Shown: positions 13,551 to 20,346, counted from the first letter of the stretch. The stretch is DNA of 21,694 nucleotides from Chloroflexota bacterium (GCA_029265085.1 JAJUJY010000068.1:1-21694); one strand, 5' to 3'. Notes: generated by a model from the sequence alone, not told the origin. Numbers and translations are program-made.

Positions 13551-16223
13551 ATGTTTTTTGATTTACTGGCGACAAAACTATATCCACCGCCGGTTCAACC
13601 CGGTTATGTTATTCGAGAGCGACTTCTCGATTTGCTCCAGGATGGTTTAAACCGCGGCCGCCGGCTGACGTTGGTTTCAGCTCCGGCGGGGTATGGAAAA
13701 ACGACTCTGGTAAGCAGTTGGTTTAGCCGGGCTTCCTTTGAGAAATCCTGGATTTCATTGGATCCAAGTGATAACGACCCGGTCCGCTTTTTGGTTTATG
13801 TGGTTTCGGCATTGCGTTCCATCCAGCCTGAATTGGGTGAGGCTACGCTCGGTTTGTTAGGTGGGCCGCAGCTTCCACCTGTGAATTTGTTAATGACGAC
13901 CTTTATAAACGAACTGTCGGATTTAAAAAAGCCGTCTGTGCTGGTGTTGGACGATTATCATCAAATTCGAAATCCCTTTATCCACGATGCTTTACAATTT
14001 ATCCTGGATTATTTACCAGTCCAACCGACTGGGGGGCATACCGGGCTGCATCTGGTGATTTTATCTCGTGAAGATCCTCCCCTGCCTTTGCCCAGGCTGC
14101 GTGTTCGCAACCAAATCACAGAAGTCCGGCCAAAAGATTTGCGTTTTTCACAGGCAGAAGCGGATGAATTTTTCCGGGGCCAATTGGGCTGGTCCCTGCA
14201 GCCAGAGTGGCTGGCTGTGTTGGATCAACGGACAGAGGGTTGGATTGCAGGATTGCAGCTGGCAGCACTTTCAATCCAGGGGCTTGATTCACCAGGAGAA
14301 TTTATTCAGGCGTTTCGCGGCAGCCACCAGTATGTGATTGATTATTTACTGGAGGAAGTGCTCAAGCGGCAATCACCGGAAATGCGGGATTTTCTGCGGG
14401 CGACTGCAGTGTTGGACCGCTTTTCTGCGGCTTTGTGCGATGCGGTGAGCGGCCAGGTAAACAGCCGAGACTGCTTATCCACTTTAATGCAGTCAAATTT
14501 ATTCCTTATCCCGCTCGATGATCAACGACAATGGTTTCGGTATCATCATTTGTTTGCTGATTTTTTGCGCACAGAATTAACGCCGGAACAAAAAGTGAGC
14601 TATCATCAACGCGCAGCAGCATGGTATGCCAATAATAATTATCTGGATGATGCAATCCAACATGCGCTGGCTGGCAAAGATATGCATCATGCCAGTCTTT
14701 GGATTCAGCAGGCCGCGAAAAGCCGGTTAATGCGCGGCGAGTTAACAACAATTTACCAGTGGATCTCGGAATTAAAGGAAGAAAATATTCTTCAGGATGT
14801 GGGGCTTTGTTTTTTGAAGGCATTCACCCAATTTATGATTGGTGATATAGCCGGAGGTGCTGCTTTAGTTCAGCAATTACAGGCCAGAATAGAATCCAGC
14901 GGAGAAGAATTGCCAGGCTGGGCATATGCTCTGCAAACCTGGATTGGAGTAGTTAGAAATGAACCGGGAATGCTGGCGCAGGCAGAAAAATCGTTGGCAG
15001 TATTGGCCTCCGATGATTCATTTTTAAAGATGATCACTTTAATTCCATATGGCAGTCTGTTATTTAACAACCAGCGCCTGGCTGAATCAACGGCAGCGTT
15101 TCAACAAGCTTTTGATATTGGGCGCTCTCAAAATCATTTATTCGGTTTAATGGGTGCGCTGGCTAACTTGAGTTTTAATTGGTTAGAACAAGGTAAGCGG
15201 AAAGAAGCTCTGGCAGCTTGTGATGAAGCGCTTCAAAAATATGTGGACCGGCATGGTGAACCTCTAGCGGTTTCCCGCTTATTGTATATTCCCCTGGCTG
15301 TAATTTATTATGAAGGTGGAGATACCGAACTGGCTGAACGTTATGCTGAATTCGGGTTAGAAGCGAGTCAAAAGCTTTTCTCTGGATTAATGATGGGTGG
15401 TGATTCAGAGACAATCCTGGCGAAGGTTTATTTTGAACGAGGAGAAGTCGATAAAGCCTTTGATGTGTTACGCGTTACCCGTCAGGCTGCTTTACAGGCA
15501 GATGCTCAACATGTTTTATGGAGAGTCAATTTCACGGAAGCAGATTTAAATTTACGCCAAAAAGCGTATGCTCCAGTTGAGGATTGGCTAAGAAAATATG
15601 ATGTGTTAGGTTCTAAACCGCGCGATGGCGGCGGCAAAGTGTTTTCCATCTACGCGGGTTGGTTGATCGGGTTGGGGCGTTTGGAAGAGGCAGAAGATTT
15701 ACTGAATCAGATGCGAACCTCGTGTGAAAATTCCGGAAGAATTTGGGATTTGCTGCGAATAGAAGTTTTGCTTGCCAGTTTATATGAACAAACTAACCGC
15801 CATTCTTTAGCAATTGAAACCCTGGGACGAGCAGTTACGATAGCCGCGCCAGAAGGCTTTAAAAAGATATTTCAGGTTGAAGGGGAGAGCATACTGGCAA
15901 TTTTGCCGGAGTGTCAGCATTTTGCCCCGCAGTTCATTGTCAGTTTGGTGGGGGATGGAGATCGCGATCAAGCCGGGGCTGTGTCCCTGGTCAATGGGAA
16001 ACTGCACGGTCAGGTAAACGGATTGGTTGAACCGCTGCACGAGCGGGAATTGGAAATATTAAATTTGTTGTCTAACGGACTTTCCAATCAGGAAATTGCT
16101 GACCAGCTATATCTTGGGTTAAGCACCATCAAGTGGCACCTCAATAATATTTACGGAAAAATGGGTGTAAAAAGCCGCACACAGGCAATTGCTCGAGCGA
16201 AAGAATTAGGGCTGCTCCCATAA
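13551..16223 (+). CDS. MalT-type ATP-dependent LuxR-family transcriptional regulator (LAL/STAND)
   Basis: This 890-residue protein begins FDLLATKLYPPPVQPG, the usual start of MalT-like regulators. A P-loop APAGYGKTT (44-52) and Walker B LVLDDY (131-136, in VLVLDDYHQIR) define the STAND NTPase. The winged-helix region includes GWIAGLQLAALS and RYHHLFADFLRTEL. The middle (about 350-800) is a long helical TPR-like superhelix, normally the inducer sensor. The last 62 residues form a LuxR helix-turn-helix: LHERELEILNLLSNGLSNQE, then IADQLYLGLSTIKWHL. ATP- and inducer-driven oligomerisation would switch on transcription. Length is typical. No target genes are evident: it is flanked by terminators on both sides. 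The ATG at 13551 is the family start, though its binding site (AGG nine bases upstream) is weak. The inducer cannot be predicted. Confidence 0.93.
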   Translation: MFFDLLATKLYPPPVQPGYVIRERLLDLLQDGLNRGRRLTLVSAPAGYGKTTLVSSWFSRASFEKSWISLDPSDNDPVRFLVYVVSALRSIQPELGEATLGLLGGPQLPPVNLLMTTFINELSDLKKPSVLVLDDYHQIRNPFIHDALQFILDYLPVQPTGGHTGLHLVILSREDPPLPLPRLRVRNQITEVRPKDLRFSQAEADEFFRGQLGWSLQPEWLAVLDQRTEGWIAGLQLAALSIQGLDSPGEFIQAFRGSHQYVIDYLLEEVLKRQSPEMRDFLRATAVLDRFSAALCDAVSGQVNSRDCLSTLMQSNLFLIPLDDQRQWFRYHHLFADFLRTELTPEQKVSYHQRAAAWYANNNYLDDAIQHALAGKDMHHASLWIQQAAKSRLMRGELTTIYQWISELKEENILQDVGLCFLKAFTQFMIGDIAGGAALVQQLQARIESSGEELPGWAYALQTWIGVVRNEPGMLAQAEKSLAVLASDDSFLKMITLIPYGSLLFNNQRLAESTAAFQQAFDIGRSQNHLFGLMGALANLSFNWLEQGKRKEALAACDEALQKYVDRHGEPLAVSRLLYIPLAVIYYEGGDTELAERYAEFGLEASQKLFSGLMMGGDSETILAKVYFERGEVDKAFDVLRVTRQAALQADAQHVLWRVNFTEADLNLRQKAYAPVEDWLRKYDVLGSKPRDGGGKVFSIYAGWLIGLGRLEEAEDLLNQMRTSCENSGRIWDLLRIEVLLASLYEQTNRHSLAIETLGRAVTIAAPEGFKKIFQVEGESILAILPECQHFAPQFIVSLVGDGDRDQAGAVSLVNGKLHGQVNGLVEPLHERELEILNLLSNGLSNQEIADQLYLGLSTIKWHLNNIYGKMGVKSRTQAIARAKELGLLP

Positions 16224-16243
16224 TCCCAACCTTTTGGTGGTGT

Positions 16244-16270
16244 TCCCCCTACCTTGGTAGGGGGAAGTTT
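16244..16270 (+). terminator. Hairpin terminator after the LuxR-type regulator
   Basis: CCCCTAC and GTAGGGG form a GC-rich stem around CTTG, extended by TT/AA with one bulged C, followed by GTTTCT. It begins 21 bp after the stop. The T tract is weak. Confidence 0.55.
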
Positions 16271-16335
16271 CTCCGCAAATACTTTATCCTGTACCTTGAT
16301 GAACATTATTAGTCATTCTTACAGGAGAAATTAGT

Positions 16336-16947
16336 ATGCAACTACCTGCTCATGATCATCCGGTAATTCTGGATTATGTACTGAATCAAATTCGCTTAAT
16401 CCAACAGGAGATTCCGCTCCATTCTGAAACCCGTCTGTTAGAAGTTGGCTGTGGTAATGGATACTTTACCGTGCAGTTTGAAAAAATTTGCAAGGTAACC
16501 GGTATTGATATATCCCAATGGATGTTGAGCCAAAACCCGGTGAAAACCACCCATTTAATGGATGCTCGGAAAATGGATTTCCCGGACAATTCTTTTGATA
16601 TTGTTTTTTGTCATGAAACGCTGCACCACATGGAGGATTATCAGGCAGTGATGCGTGAAATCTACCGGGTAACAAAACAACATCTGGTAATCATTGAGCC
16701 AAATAATGCCAATCCATTATTGTTTTTGCTCGGATTGCTTATGTCCTCGGAGCGCCAATCTTTGAAATTCAGTCTCCGTTATGTGCGCAATATTGCGGTA
16801 AATCACGGGTTTCAGGTGCTGAAGGCTTATTCTTACGGTTTGATGATCCCAGCGGCTACTCCGGTCTGGATGTTACCCTTTGCCCGGGGGTTTAATTTTA
16901 AACAGCCGTTTGGTTGGGAAAACTTTGTGTTTGCTCAGAAGATATAA
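16336..16947 (+). CDS. Class I SAM-dependent methyltransferase
   Basis: The 203-residue cytoplasmic protein has the Rossmann-like Methyltransf_11 pattern. Motif I is LLEVGCGNG (34-42), which binds S-adenosylmethionine. GIDIS (56-60) ends strand 2. LMDARKMDFPDNSFDIVFCHE (74-94) holds the acidic residue near the adenine, then come LHHME and the post-core MREIYRVTKQHLVIIEPNN. The rest of the C-terminal half is hydrophobic (LLFLLGLLMSSE, AATPVWMLPFARGF) and may hold a lipid or hydrophobic substrate. The substrate cannot be told from sequence; small-molecule, quinone-type or lipid methylation are all open. The start ATG at 16336 has AGGAG about nine bases upstream. The gene stands alone between two hairpins and is convergent with the iron permease gene. 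Confidence 0.88.
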   Translation: MQLPAHDHPVILDYVLNQIRLIQQEIPLHSETRLLEVGCGNGYFTVQFEKICKVTGIDISQWMLSQNPVKTTHLMDARKMDFPDNSFDIVFCHETLHHMEDYQAVMREIYRVTKQHLVIIEPNNANPLLFLLGLLMSSERQSLKFSLRYVRNIAVNHGFQVLKAYSYGLMIPAATPVWMLPFARGFNFKQPFGWENFVFAQKI

Positions 16948-16952
16948 AATTT

Positions 16953-16990
16953 CTGCTGTGGAGAATTCAGTCTTCACGGCAGTTTGTTTG
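16953..16990. terminator. Hairpin between convergent methyltransferase and iron permease genes
   Basis: CTGCTGTG (16953-16960) pairs with CACGGCAG (16975-16982) over 8 bp with one G-T pair and a 14-nt loop, followed by TTTGTTTG. It starts 5 bp after the methyltransferase stop. Confidence 0.5.
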
Positions 16991-16991
16991 T

Positions 16992-17810
16992 CTATGCCGT
17001 AGTCTTTAATGCCAGTTTCTGTTTTTGGAAAATATTCATTCCAAGTACAAGGAAATAGGCGATATAAGCGATGACCTCAGTTAAAGAAGGGTTGCCGTTA
17101 TAACCGAACAACGCAGTGAGAAGTAAACCAACGGTTGAATTTTCAGGAATTAAGAAATTGATATCCCAAACATGTTCAATCAGCGCTGGAATGATTCCAG
17201 CTTCATTGAATTCGTGGACACCATGGGCAACCAAGCCAGCTGCAAACAGCAGCAGCACAAGGTTTGTTACCTGGAAAAATTGCCGCAGGTTTAACCGGTA
17301 GGTGCCGCGGAAAATTAACCAACCCAGAGTGATGGCTGTGGTTAATCCAGCAAGCGCACCAAATAGCGTTTGAAATGGTTGGGAAGCGTATTGAGCCGCA
17401 AGCAGGAACAACGCCAGTTCTATCCCTTCTCTGGCTACGGTAGTAAACGATAAGAAAAATAATGCCCGTTGACTGTTGGTTAGACCGGCCTGATGCACTT
17501 CGGCTTCCAGGTCAGACTTCAGAGAAACTGCATGCCGCCGCATCCAAAAGATCATCCAGGTTAGAAATCCGGCTGCCAGAATCATCATTGAGCCTTCGAA
17601 TATCTCTTCAGCCAGGCCTTCAAATTGTGCACCGATTGCGTTGAGTGCAATCGCAACGGATAAGCTGGTAATGATAGCCAATGCGACACCTGCCCAAACC
17701 ACCTTGCGAGCATTGGTCAGGTTAATTTTGTTGAGTGCGCTGAGAATGATGCCAATTACCAGAGCAGCTTCGATGCCTTCACGCAAGGCTAATAAAAAAC
17801 TAGGGATCAT
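16992..17810 (-). CDS. FTR1/EfeU-family iron permease
   Basis: The 272-residue protein has about seven membrane segments and the two R-E-G-x-E motifs that define the FTR1 iron permease family: REGIE at 10-14 and REGIE at 127-131. The Glu residues of these motifs are thought to bind the iron ion during transport. An EEIFEG segment at 68-73 is also typical. The short charged loop LKSDLEAEVHQ (97-107) separates the two halves. In yeast and in EfeUOB systems the permease works with an oxidase or a periplasmic partner; no EfeO, EfeB or multicopper oxidase gene is nearby, so either they lie elsewhere or the permease acts alone. The start ATG at 17810 has AGGAG at good spacing. The gene is divergent from the MntP gene, and the 181 bp between them likely hold metal-responsive control sites. 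Confidence 0.92.
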   Translation of the reverse strand: MIPSFLLALREGIEAALVIGIILSALNKINLTNARKVVWAGVALAIITSLSVAIALNAIGAQFEGLAEEIFEGSMMILAAGFLTWMIFWMRRHAVSLKSDLEAEVHQAGLTNSQRALFFLSFTTVAREGIELALFLLAAQYASQPFQTLFGALAGLTTAITLGWLIFRGTYRLNLRQFFQVTNLVLLLFAAGLVAHGVHEFNEAGIIPALIEHVWDINFLIPENSTVGLLLTALFGYNGNPSLTEVIAYIAYFLVLGMNIFQKQKLALKTTA

Positions 17811-17850
17811 ATATGACTCCTCAAATTGGATGGTAGGGTGAATATTGAGC

Positions 17851-17861
17851 GAATAAACAGG
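17851..17861 (-). promoter_or_regulatory. Shared motif CCTGTTTAnTC before the iron permease
   Basis: On the minus strand CCTGTTTATTC lies 40 bp before the permease ATG. The same CCTGTTTAnTC occurs on the plus strand at a similar distance before mntP. It may be a core promoter part or a shared regulator site. Confidence 0.3.
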
Positions 17862-17868
17862 CCATTTG

Positions 17869-17881
17869 TCAGGTAACCTAA
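17869..17881. promoter_or_regulatory. Possible DtxR/MntR-like metal regulator site
   Basis: TCAGGTAACCTAA is an imperfect palindrome (five of six arm positions match) around a central A. It resembles half of the TTAGGTTAGCCTAACCTAA-type box bound by DtxR-family iron or manganese regulators. It lies between an iron permease and a manganese exporter gene, where such a site is expected. It is shorter than the full box, so the assignment is tentative. Confidence 0.25.
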
Positions 17882-17947
17882 GGAAGATTTTTGGTATATT
17901 AATGGTTCGTGTTTTTTTATAATTGAAACAGTTTGATTAATACAAGA

Positions 17948-17958
17948 CCTGTTTAGTC
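17948..17958 (+). promoter_or_regulatory. Shared motif CCTGTTTAnTC before mntP
   Basis: CCTGTTTAGTC lies 33 bp before the mntP ATG and mirrors the copy at 17851-17861 facing the iron permease. Together they form an 8-bp inverted pair (CCTGTTTA) about 86 bp apart. Confidence 0.3.
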
Positions 17959-17991
17959 TGATTTACACCAAAGGAATTATACATTATTATT

Positions 17992-18552
17992 ATGGAATTT
18001 ATCATATTAATTCTGACTTCGATTGGATTAGCAATGGACTGCTTTGCAGTCTCTTTAGGAATTGGCACGTCATCTTTTGAAAAATCAGCCCGGTCGATTT
18101 TCCGACTGGCTTTTCATTTTGGTTTTTTCCAGGGATTGATGGCTTTCTTGGGTTGGCTGGCAGGAAGTACCATCGTCAACTTGATTTCGAATTTTGATCA
18201 TTGGTTGGCCTTTGTCTTGTTGGCCTGGGTGGGTATTCGAATGATCCGCGAAGGAGCTGGAAAAGACGAAGATCAAGAGGCGCAACGTGATCCATCTCGG
18301 GGAAAGATGCTCATGGTGCTTTGTGTTGCTACCAGTCTGGATGCGCTGGCAGTTGGTTTAAGCATGGCGATGCTCAAAGTGGACATTCTATTATCCAGCC
18401 TGGTGATTGGCCTGGTTTCTTTGCTGCTTTCAGTAATCGGTTTGCTGGCGGGCAGCGGGCTGGGTACGCGTTTCGGTAAGAAAATGGAAATCCTTGGCGG
18501 CCTGATTCTCAACTTTATCGGGCTGCGGATTTTATTTACCCATCTGTTTTAA
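17992..18552 (+). CDS. mntP: Manganese efflux pump MntP
   Basis: The 186-residue protein has six membrane segments arranged as two homologous halves of the MntP (DUF204) family. The first has GLAMDCFAVSLGIG with D16. The second has ATSLDALAVGLSMAM with D118. These two Asp residues are needed for manganese export in Escherichia coli MntP. Length is typical. The protein exports Mn(II) when it is in excess and is usually controlled by MntR, a manganese riboswitch or both. I see no yybP-ykoY riboswitch in the 5' region. The AAGGA at 17971-17975 is 16 bases from the ATG at 17992, much further than normal, and no other ATG or GTG lies in between. Translation may therefore use a less common start or be kept weak. 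The stop is only 10 bp from the convergent thioredoxin-fusion stop, with no hairpin between them. Confidence 0.92.
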   Translation: MEFIILILTSIGLAMDCFAVSLGIGTSSFEKSARSIFRLAFHFGFFQGLMAFLGWLAGSTIVNLISNFDHWLAFVLLAWVGIRMIREGAGKDEDQEAQRDPSRGKMLMVLCVATSLDALAVGLSMAMLKVDILLSSLVIGLVSLLLSVIGLLAGSGLGTRFGKKMEILGGLILNFIGLRILFTHLF

Positions 18553-18562
18553 GGGATAGAAA

Positions 18563-19090
18563 TCAGTCTCGAAATCGATTAATCCAGCTGGTAATTCGCG
18601 GCGCAGCCACTTTATAAATTGGACAGCGATCATAAATAGCACTAGAGATCAATATCAGGCCAATTCCGATCAGGATAGGGTTGGTTGATTGTTGCATACC
18701 CAGCGCGCTGAGGAAAAATCCTGCTCCTCCGCGGAGTATACGATCTGTTGGTGTTAATATTTTTTCCGCTGAGCGATTTTGAATCAAGGCAATTATTACA
18801 TGGTTTAATTTGGCTTGATTGAGTGCTCCTGTTTGGCGAAAGACTTCTTTTCCTTTCGAGATACCAATTAGGGTAGGTATACCTAAAATATGATATTTTT
18901 GGGCAACCTCAGGAAATACATCGATATTCACTCTAATAAATTCAACCTGATCTTGATATTTATCTTCTAATTGGGCAAGATATGGATTCATCATCCGGCA
19001 AGGGGCACACCAGGGTGCCCAGAAATCCAATAACACAGGGTTTGTGTTGTTGGTAATTTTCTCTTCTAATAATAGTTGTTCTGCGTTCAT
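18563..19090 (-). CDS. Thioredoxin domain fused to a DUF2892 membrane domain
   Basis: The 175-residue protein has a complete thioredoxin domain (about 1-108). It carries WAPWCAPC with the redox pair C28 and C31, and the cis-proline P72 in GIPTL. After a short linker comes a second domain (about 112-160): TPTDRILRGGAG, two short hydrophobic helices and DRCPIYK. This is the DUF2892/YgaP-type membrane hairpin, which ends in a conserved (R/F)CPxY motif with C156. The thioredoxin lacks a signal peptide, so it is tethered to the inner face of the membrane. Escherichia coli YgaP has a comparable fusion, but with a rhodanese. The nearby Cys156 might be a partner for the CAPC pair; that is inference. 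The ATG at 19090 has GAGAG about six bases upstream. Only 16 bp separate it from a strong hairpin, so its message must come through or start inside the upstream gene. Confidence 0.88.
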   Translation of the reverse strand: MNAEQLLLEEKITNNTNPVLLDFWAPWCAPCRMMNPYLAQLEDKYQDQVEFIRVNIDVFPEVAQKYHILGIPTLIGISKGKEVFRQTGALNQAKLNHVIIALIQNRSAEKILTPTDRILRGGAGFFLSALGMQQSTNPILIGIGLILISSAIYDRCPIYKVAAPRITSWINRFRD

Positions 19091-19106
19091 GATATTCTCT
19101 CTACAT

Positions 19107-19146
19107 AAAAAAACGCAGGGATCAAGAAAAAATGTCCCTGCGTTTT
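19107..19146 (-). terminator. Intrinsic terminator, or leader attenuator, between DUF2892 gene and thioredoxin fusion
   Basis: AAAACGCAGGGA (19110-19121) and TCCCTGCGTTTT (19135-19146) pair perfectly over 12 bp around a 13-nt loop. On the minus strand the stem is followed by seven T (19113-19107). It ends only 16 bp before the ATG of the thioredoxin fusion, inside the leader of that gene. Confidence 0.88.
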
Positions 19147-19159
19147 GCGTTTTGTGGAT

Positions 19160-19363
19160 TTACCCTTTATTGGTTCTAATTTTTAGCAAGGCATATGCTG
19201 GGCAAAATCCTACAACCCCTGTAATCAACGGCAAAAAACCAATGTATTTCAGAAATACCCCCAATCCTCCGCCAACAATCCCACTCCAGCCCAGGGCTAA
19301 TAGCACAACACCCAATAACACCCGAATGATCCGGTCCAATCCTGATTCATTTATGAATTTCAT
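19160..19363 (-). CDS. Small DUF2892 (YgaP-like) membrane protein
   Basis: This 67-residue protein is a stand-alone DUF2892 domain. It has the NESGLDRIIRVLLGVVLLAL start, a glycine-rich turn, a second helix (IGFLPLITGVVG) and the terminal FCPAYALL with the family Cys. It forms a two-helix hairpin in the cytoplasmic membrane; its biochemical role is not established. The same domain is fused to thioredoxin in the next gene downstream. AGGAG lies nine bases before the ATG at 19363; a GTG three bases upstream at 19366, six bases from the binding site, is an equally possible start. A promoter of the ECF type lies 41-66 bp upstream of the ATG. A strong terminator follows the stop. Confidence 0.85.
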   Translation of the reverse strand: MKFINESGLDRIIRVLLGVVLLALGWSGIVGGGLGVFLKYIGFLPLITGVVGFCPAYALLKIRTNKG

Positions 19364-19403
19364 CACGCTAATCTCCTTTTTGTTTGTTGATCTTTATCGA
19401 TTA

Positions 19404-19429
19404 GACGCGGCTTCCTTCGAAAGGTTACA
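19404..19429 (-). promoter_or_regulatory. ECF-type promoter before the DUF2892 gene
   Basis: On the minus strand TGTAAC (19424-19429), exactly 16 nt, then CGTC (19404-19407) followed by TAA. The -35 with AAC and the -10 CGTC are hallmarks of ECF sigma promoters. The same signature with the same spacing precedes the ECF sigma gene at 20319-20344. The start point would be near 19398. Confidence 0.7.
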
Positions 19430-19435
19430 TCCATT

Positions 19436-19699
19436 TCAAGTTTTGTTTTTATCTGGAGGGCAATCCTCTTTGCGCGGAAGTACAGTTTTTAACCGTTCAT
19501 ACAAAACGGATTTTCGATCCAGTGGAATTTGTTGTCGTCCATTCTCTCGGTAGAGCAGGATAGTTTTTTGTGTGGTATCAAGCACAATATGGCAATTGTG
19601 GCAGGAGCGTAAATGTTCCTCTGCATCTGCTCGCAGGGATTCCTCGAGATTGTTGTCTATATAATCTGAAAGATAACGAATCAATTCTTCACAGTTCAT
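19436..19699 (-). CDS. Zinc-binding anti-sigma factor (ZAS / zf-HC2), soluble
   Basis: This 87-residue protein has an N-terminal anti-sigma zinc domain. Its ligands are C3, H29, C33 and C36, giving C-x25-H-x3-C-x2-C. That spacing is the same as in RsrA of Streptomyces (C11, H37, C41, C44), the redox-sensing partner of SigR. There is no membrane segment, so it acts in the cytoplasm, and a further Cys lies at position 80. It should hold the ECF sigma factor encoded just upstream. Redox sensing is plausible from the spacing and the thioredoxin nearby, but not all ZAS proteins are redox-active. The ATG at 19699 follows the sigma stop by 4 bp and is probably translationally coupled; GGAG lies 12 bases upstream within the end of the sigma gene. 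Upstream in-frame starts overlap the sigma gene and would add residues not seen in the family. Confidence 0.88.
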   Translation of the reverse strand: MNCEELIRYLSDYIDNNLEESLRADAEEHLRSCHNCHIVLDTTQKTILLYRENGRQQIPLDRKSVLYERLKTVLPRKEDCPPDKNKT

Positions 19700-19703
19700 T
19701 TGA

Positions 19704-20300
19704 TTATTTTGCTCCTTCTGATTGACTGGCAAAATATTCGGCCAATTGCTCGCGGAGATCTAAACGTGCTCTATGCAGGCGAACTTTCACTGCTCCATCG
19801 CTTAGCCCCAGGGATTCGGCAGTGTCCTCGGTAGATAATCCTTCAACATCTCGAAGTAAGAAAACCGCTCTTAGTGTAGGAGATAATTTCTGGATGGCTT
19901 CTTCTAATTGGAAGCGCGCTTCCTGATTTGCCAGTAATTTTTCGGGTGTCCAGTTCCATTCAACCAGTTCTTTGGGTAAGGATGGCTGGATTTCATCATC
20001 ACGGGTCAGATCTTCTTCAGGAAGAGGCAGATTTACACGCTTCCGTAACTGACTTAGACTGAAATTGTAGGCGATCCGGTACAACCAAGTATGATAACTG
20101 GATCGCCCTTCAAATTGGTCCAGGTGAGTCATGGCAGATAGGAAGGTGTCTTGCACCACGTCCTCAGCTAGTTGGGGGTCGCGAAGAATGCCTAAAGCCA
20201 ACCGGTAAACCGTATCAGCATAAGCCTCGAATAGCACCTGCAAAATAGCGGCGGGGTCTTTTGTCTGGATAGCAGCCTGGATTTCAGGTTGGTCAGGCAT
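19704..20300 (-). CDS. ECF-family RNA polymerase sigma factor
   Basis: The 198-residue protein has sigma region 2 (about 25-95: VYRLALGILRDPQLAEDVVQ, DTFLSAM, GRSSYHTWLYRIAYN), which binds core enzyme and melts the -10. It also has region 4.2 (about 135-188: LSPTLRAVFLLRDVEGLSTE, then LGLSDGAVKVRLHRAR), which reads the -35. Regions 3 and 1 are absent, as in all ECF factors. Length is normal. The ATG at 20300 is preceded by AGGAGG only 3 bp away, closer than usual; no other start fits. The anti-sigma gene follows by 4 bp. An ECF-type promoter (20319-20344) directly upstream suggests that it activates its own operon. The upstream MFS gene ends just 2 bp before the -35, so read-through could also give basal expression. 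Confidence 0.93.
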   Translation of the reverse strand: MPDQPEIQAAIQTKDPAAILQVLFEAYADTVYRLALGILRDPQLAEDVVQDTFLSAMTHLDQFEGRSSYHTWLYRIAYNFSLSQLRKRVNLPLPEEDLTRDDEIQPSLPKELVEWNWTPEKLLANQEARFQLEEAIQKLSPTLRAVFLLRDVEGLSTEDTAESLGLSDGAVKVRLHRARLDLREQLAEYFASQSEGAK

Positions 20301-20318
20301 AGGCCTCCTATTCAATTT

Positions 20319-20344
20319 GACGTTGGAAGATCCAAAAAGTTACA
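20319..20344 (-). promoter_or_regulatory. ECF-type autoregulatory promoter of the sigma / anti-sigma operon
   Basis: On the minus strand TGTAAC (20339-20344), exactly 16 nt, then CGTC (20319-20322) followed by AAA. The -35 is followed by TTTT, as CTTT follows in the other copy (19404-19429). The expected start near 20313 gives a short leader that still contains the AGGAGG at 20304-20309. Confidence 0.72.
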
Positions 20345-20346
20345 AC

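Noticed and set aside
17918..17923. TATAAT as the mntP -10 element
   Set aside because: No acceptable -35 at 16-18 nt, no TG extension, and it is 68 bp from the ATG; not enough to call a promoter.
17884..17991. A manganese (yybP-ykoY) riboswitch before mntP
   Set aside because: The region is AT-rich, lacks the conserved paired loops and any expression-platform hairpin, and is short for the element.
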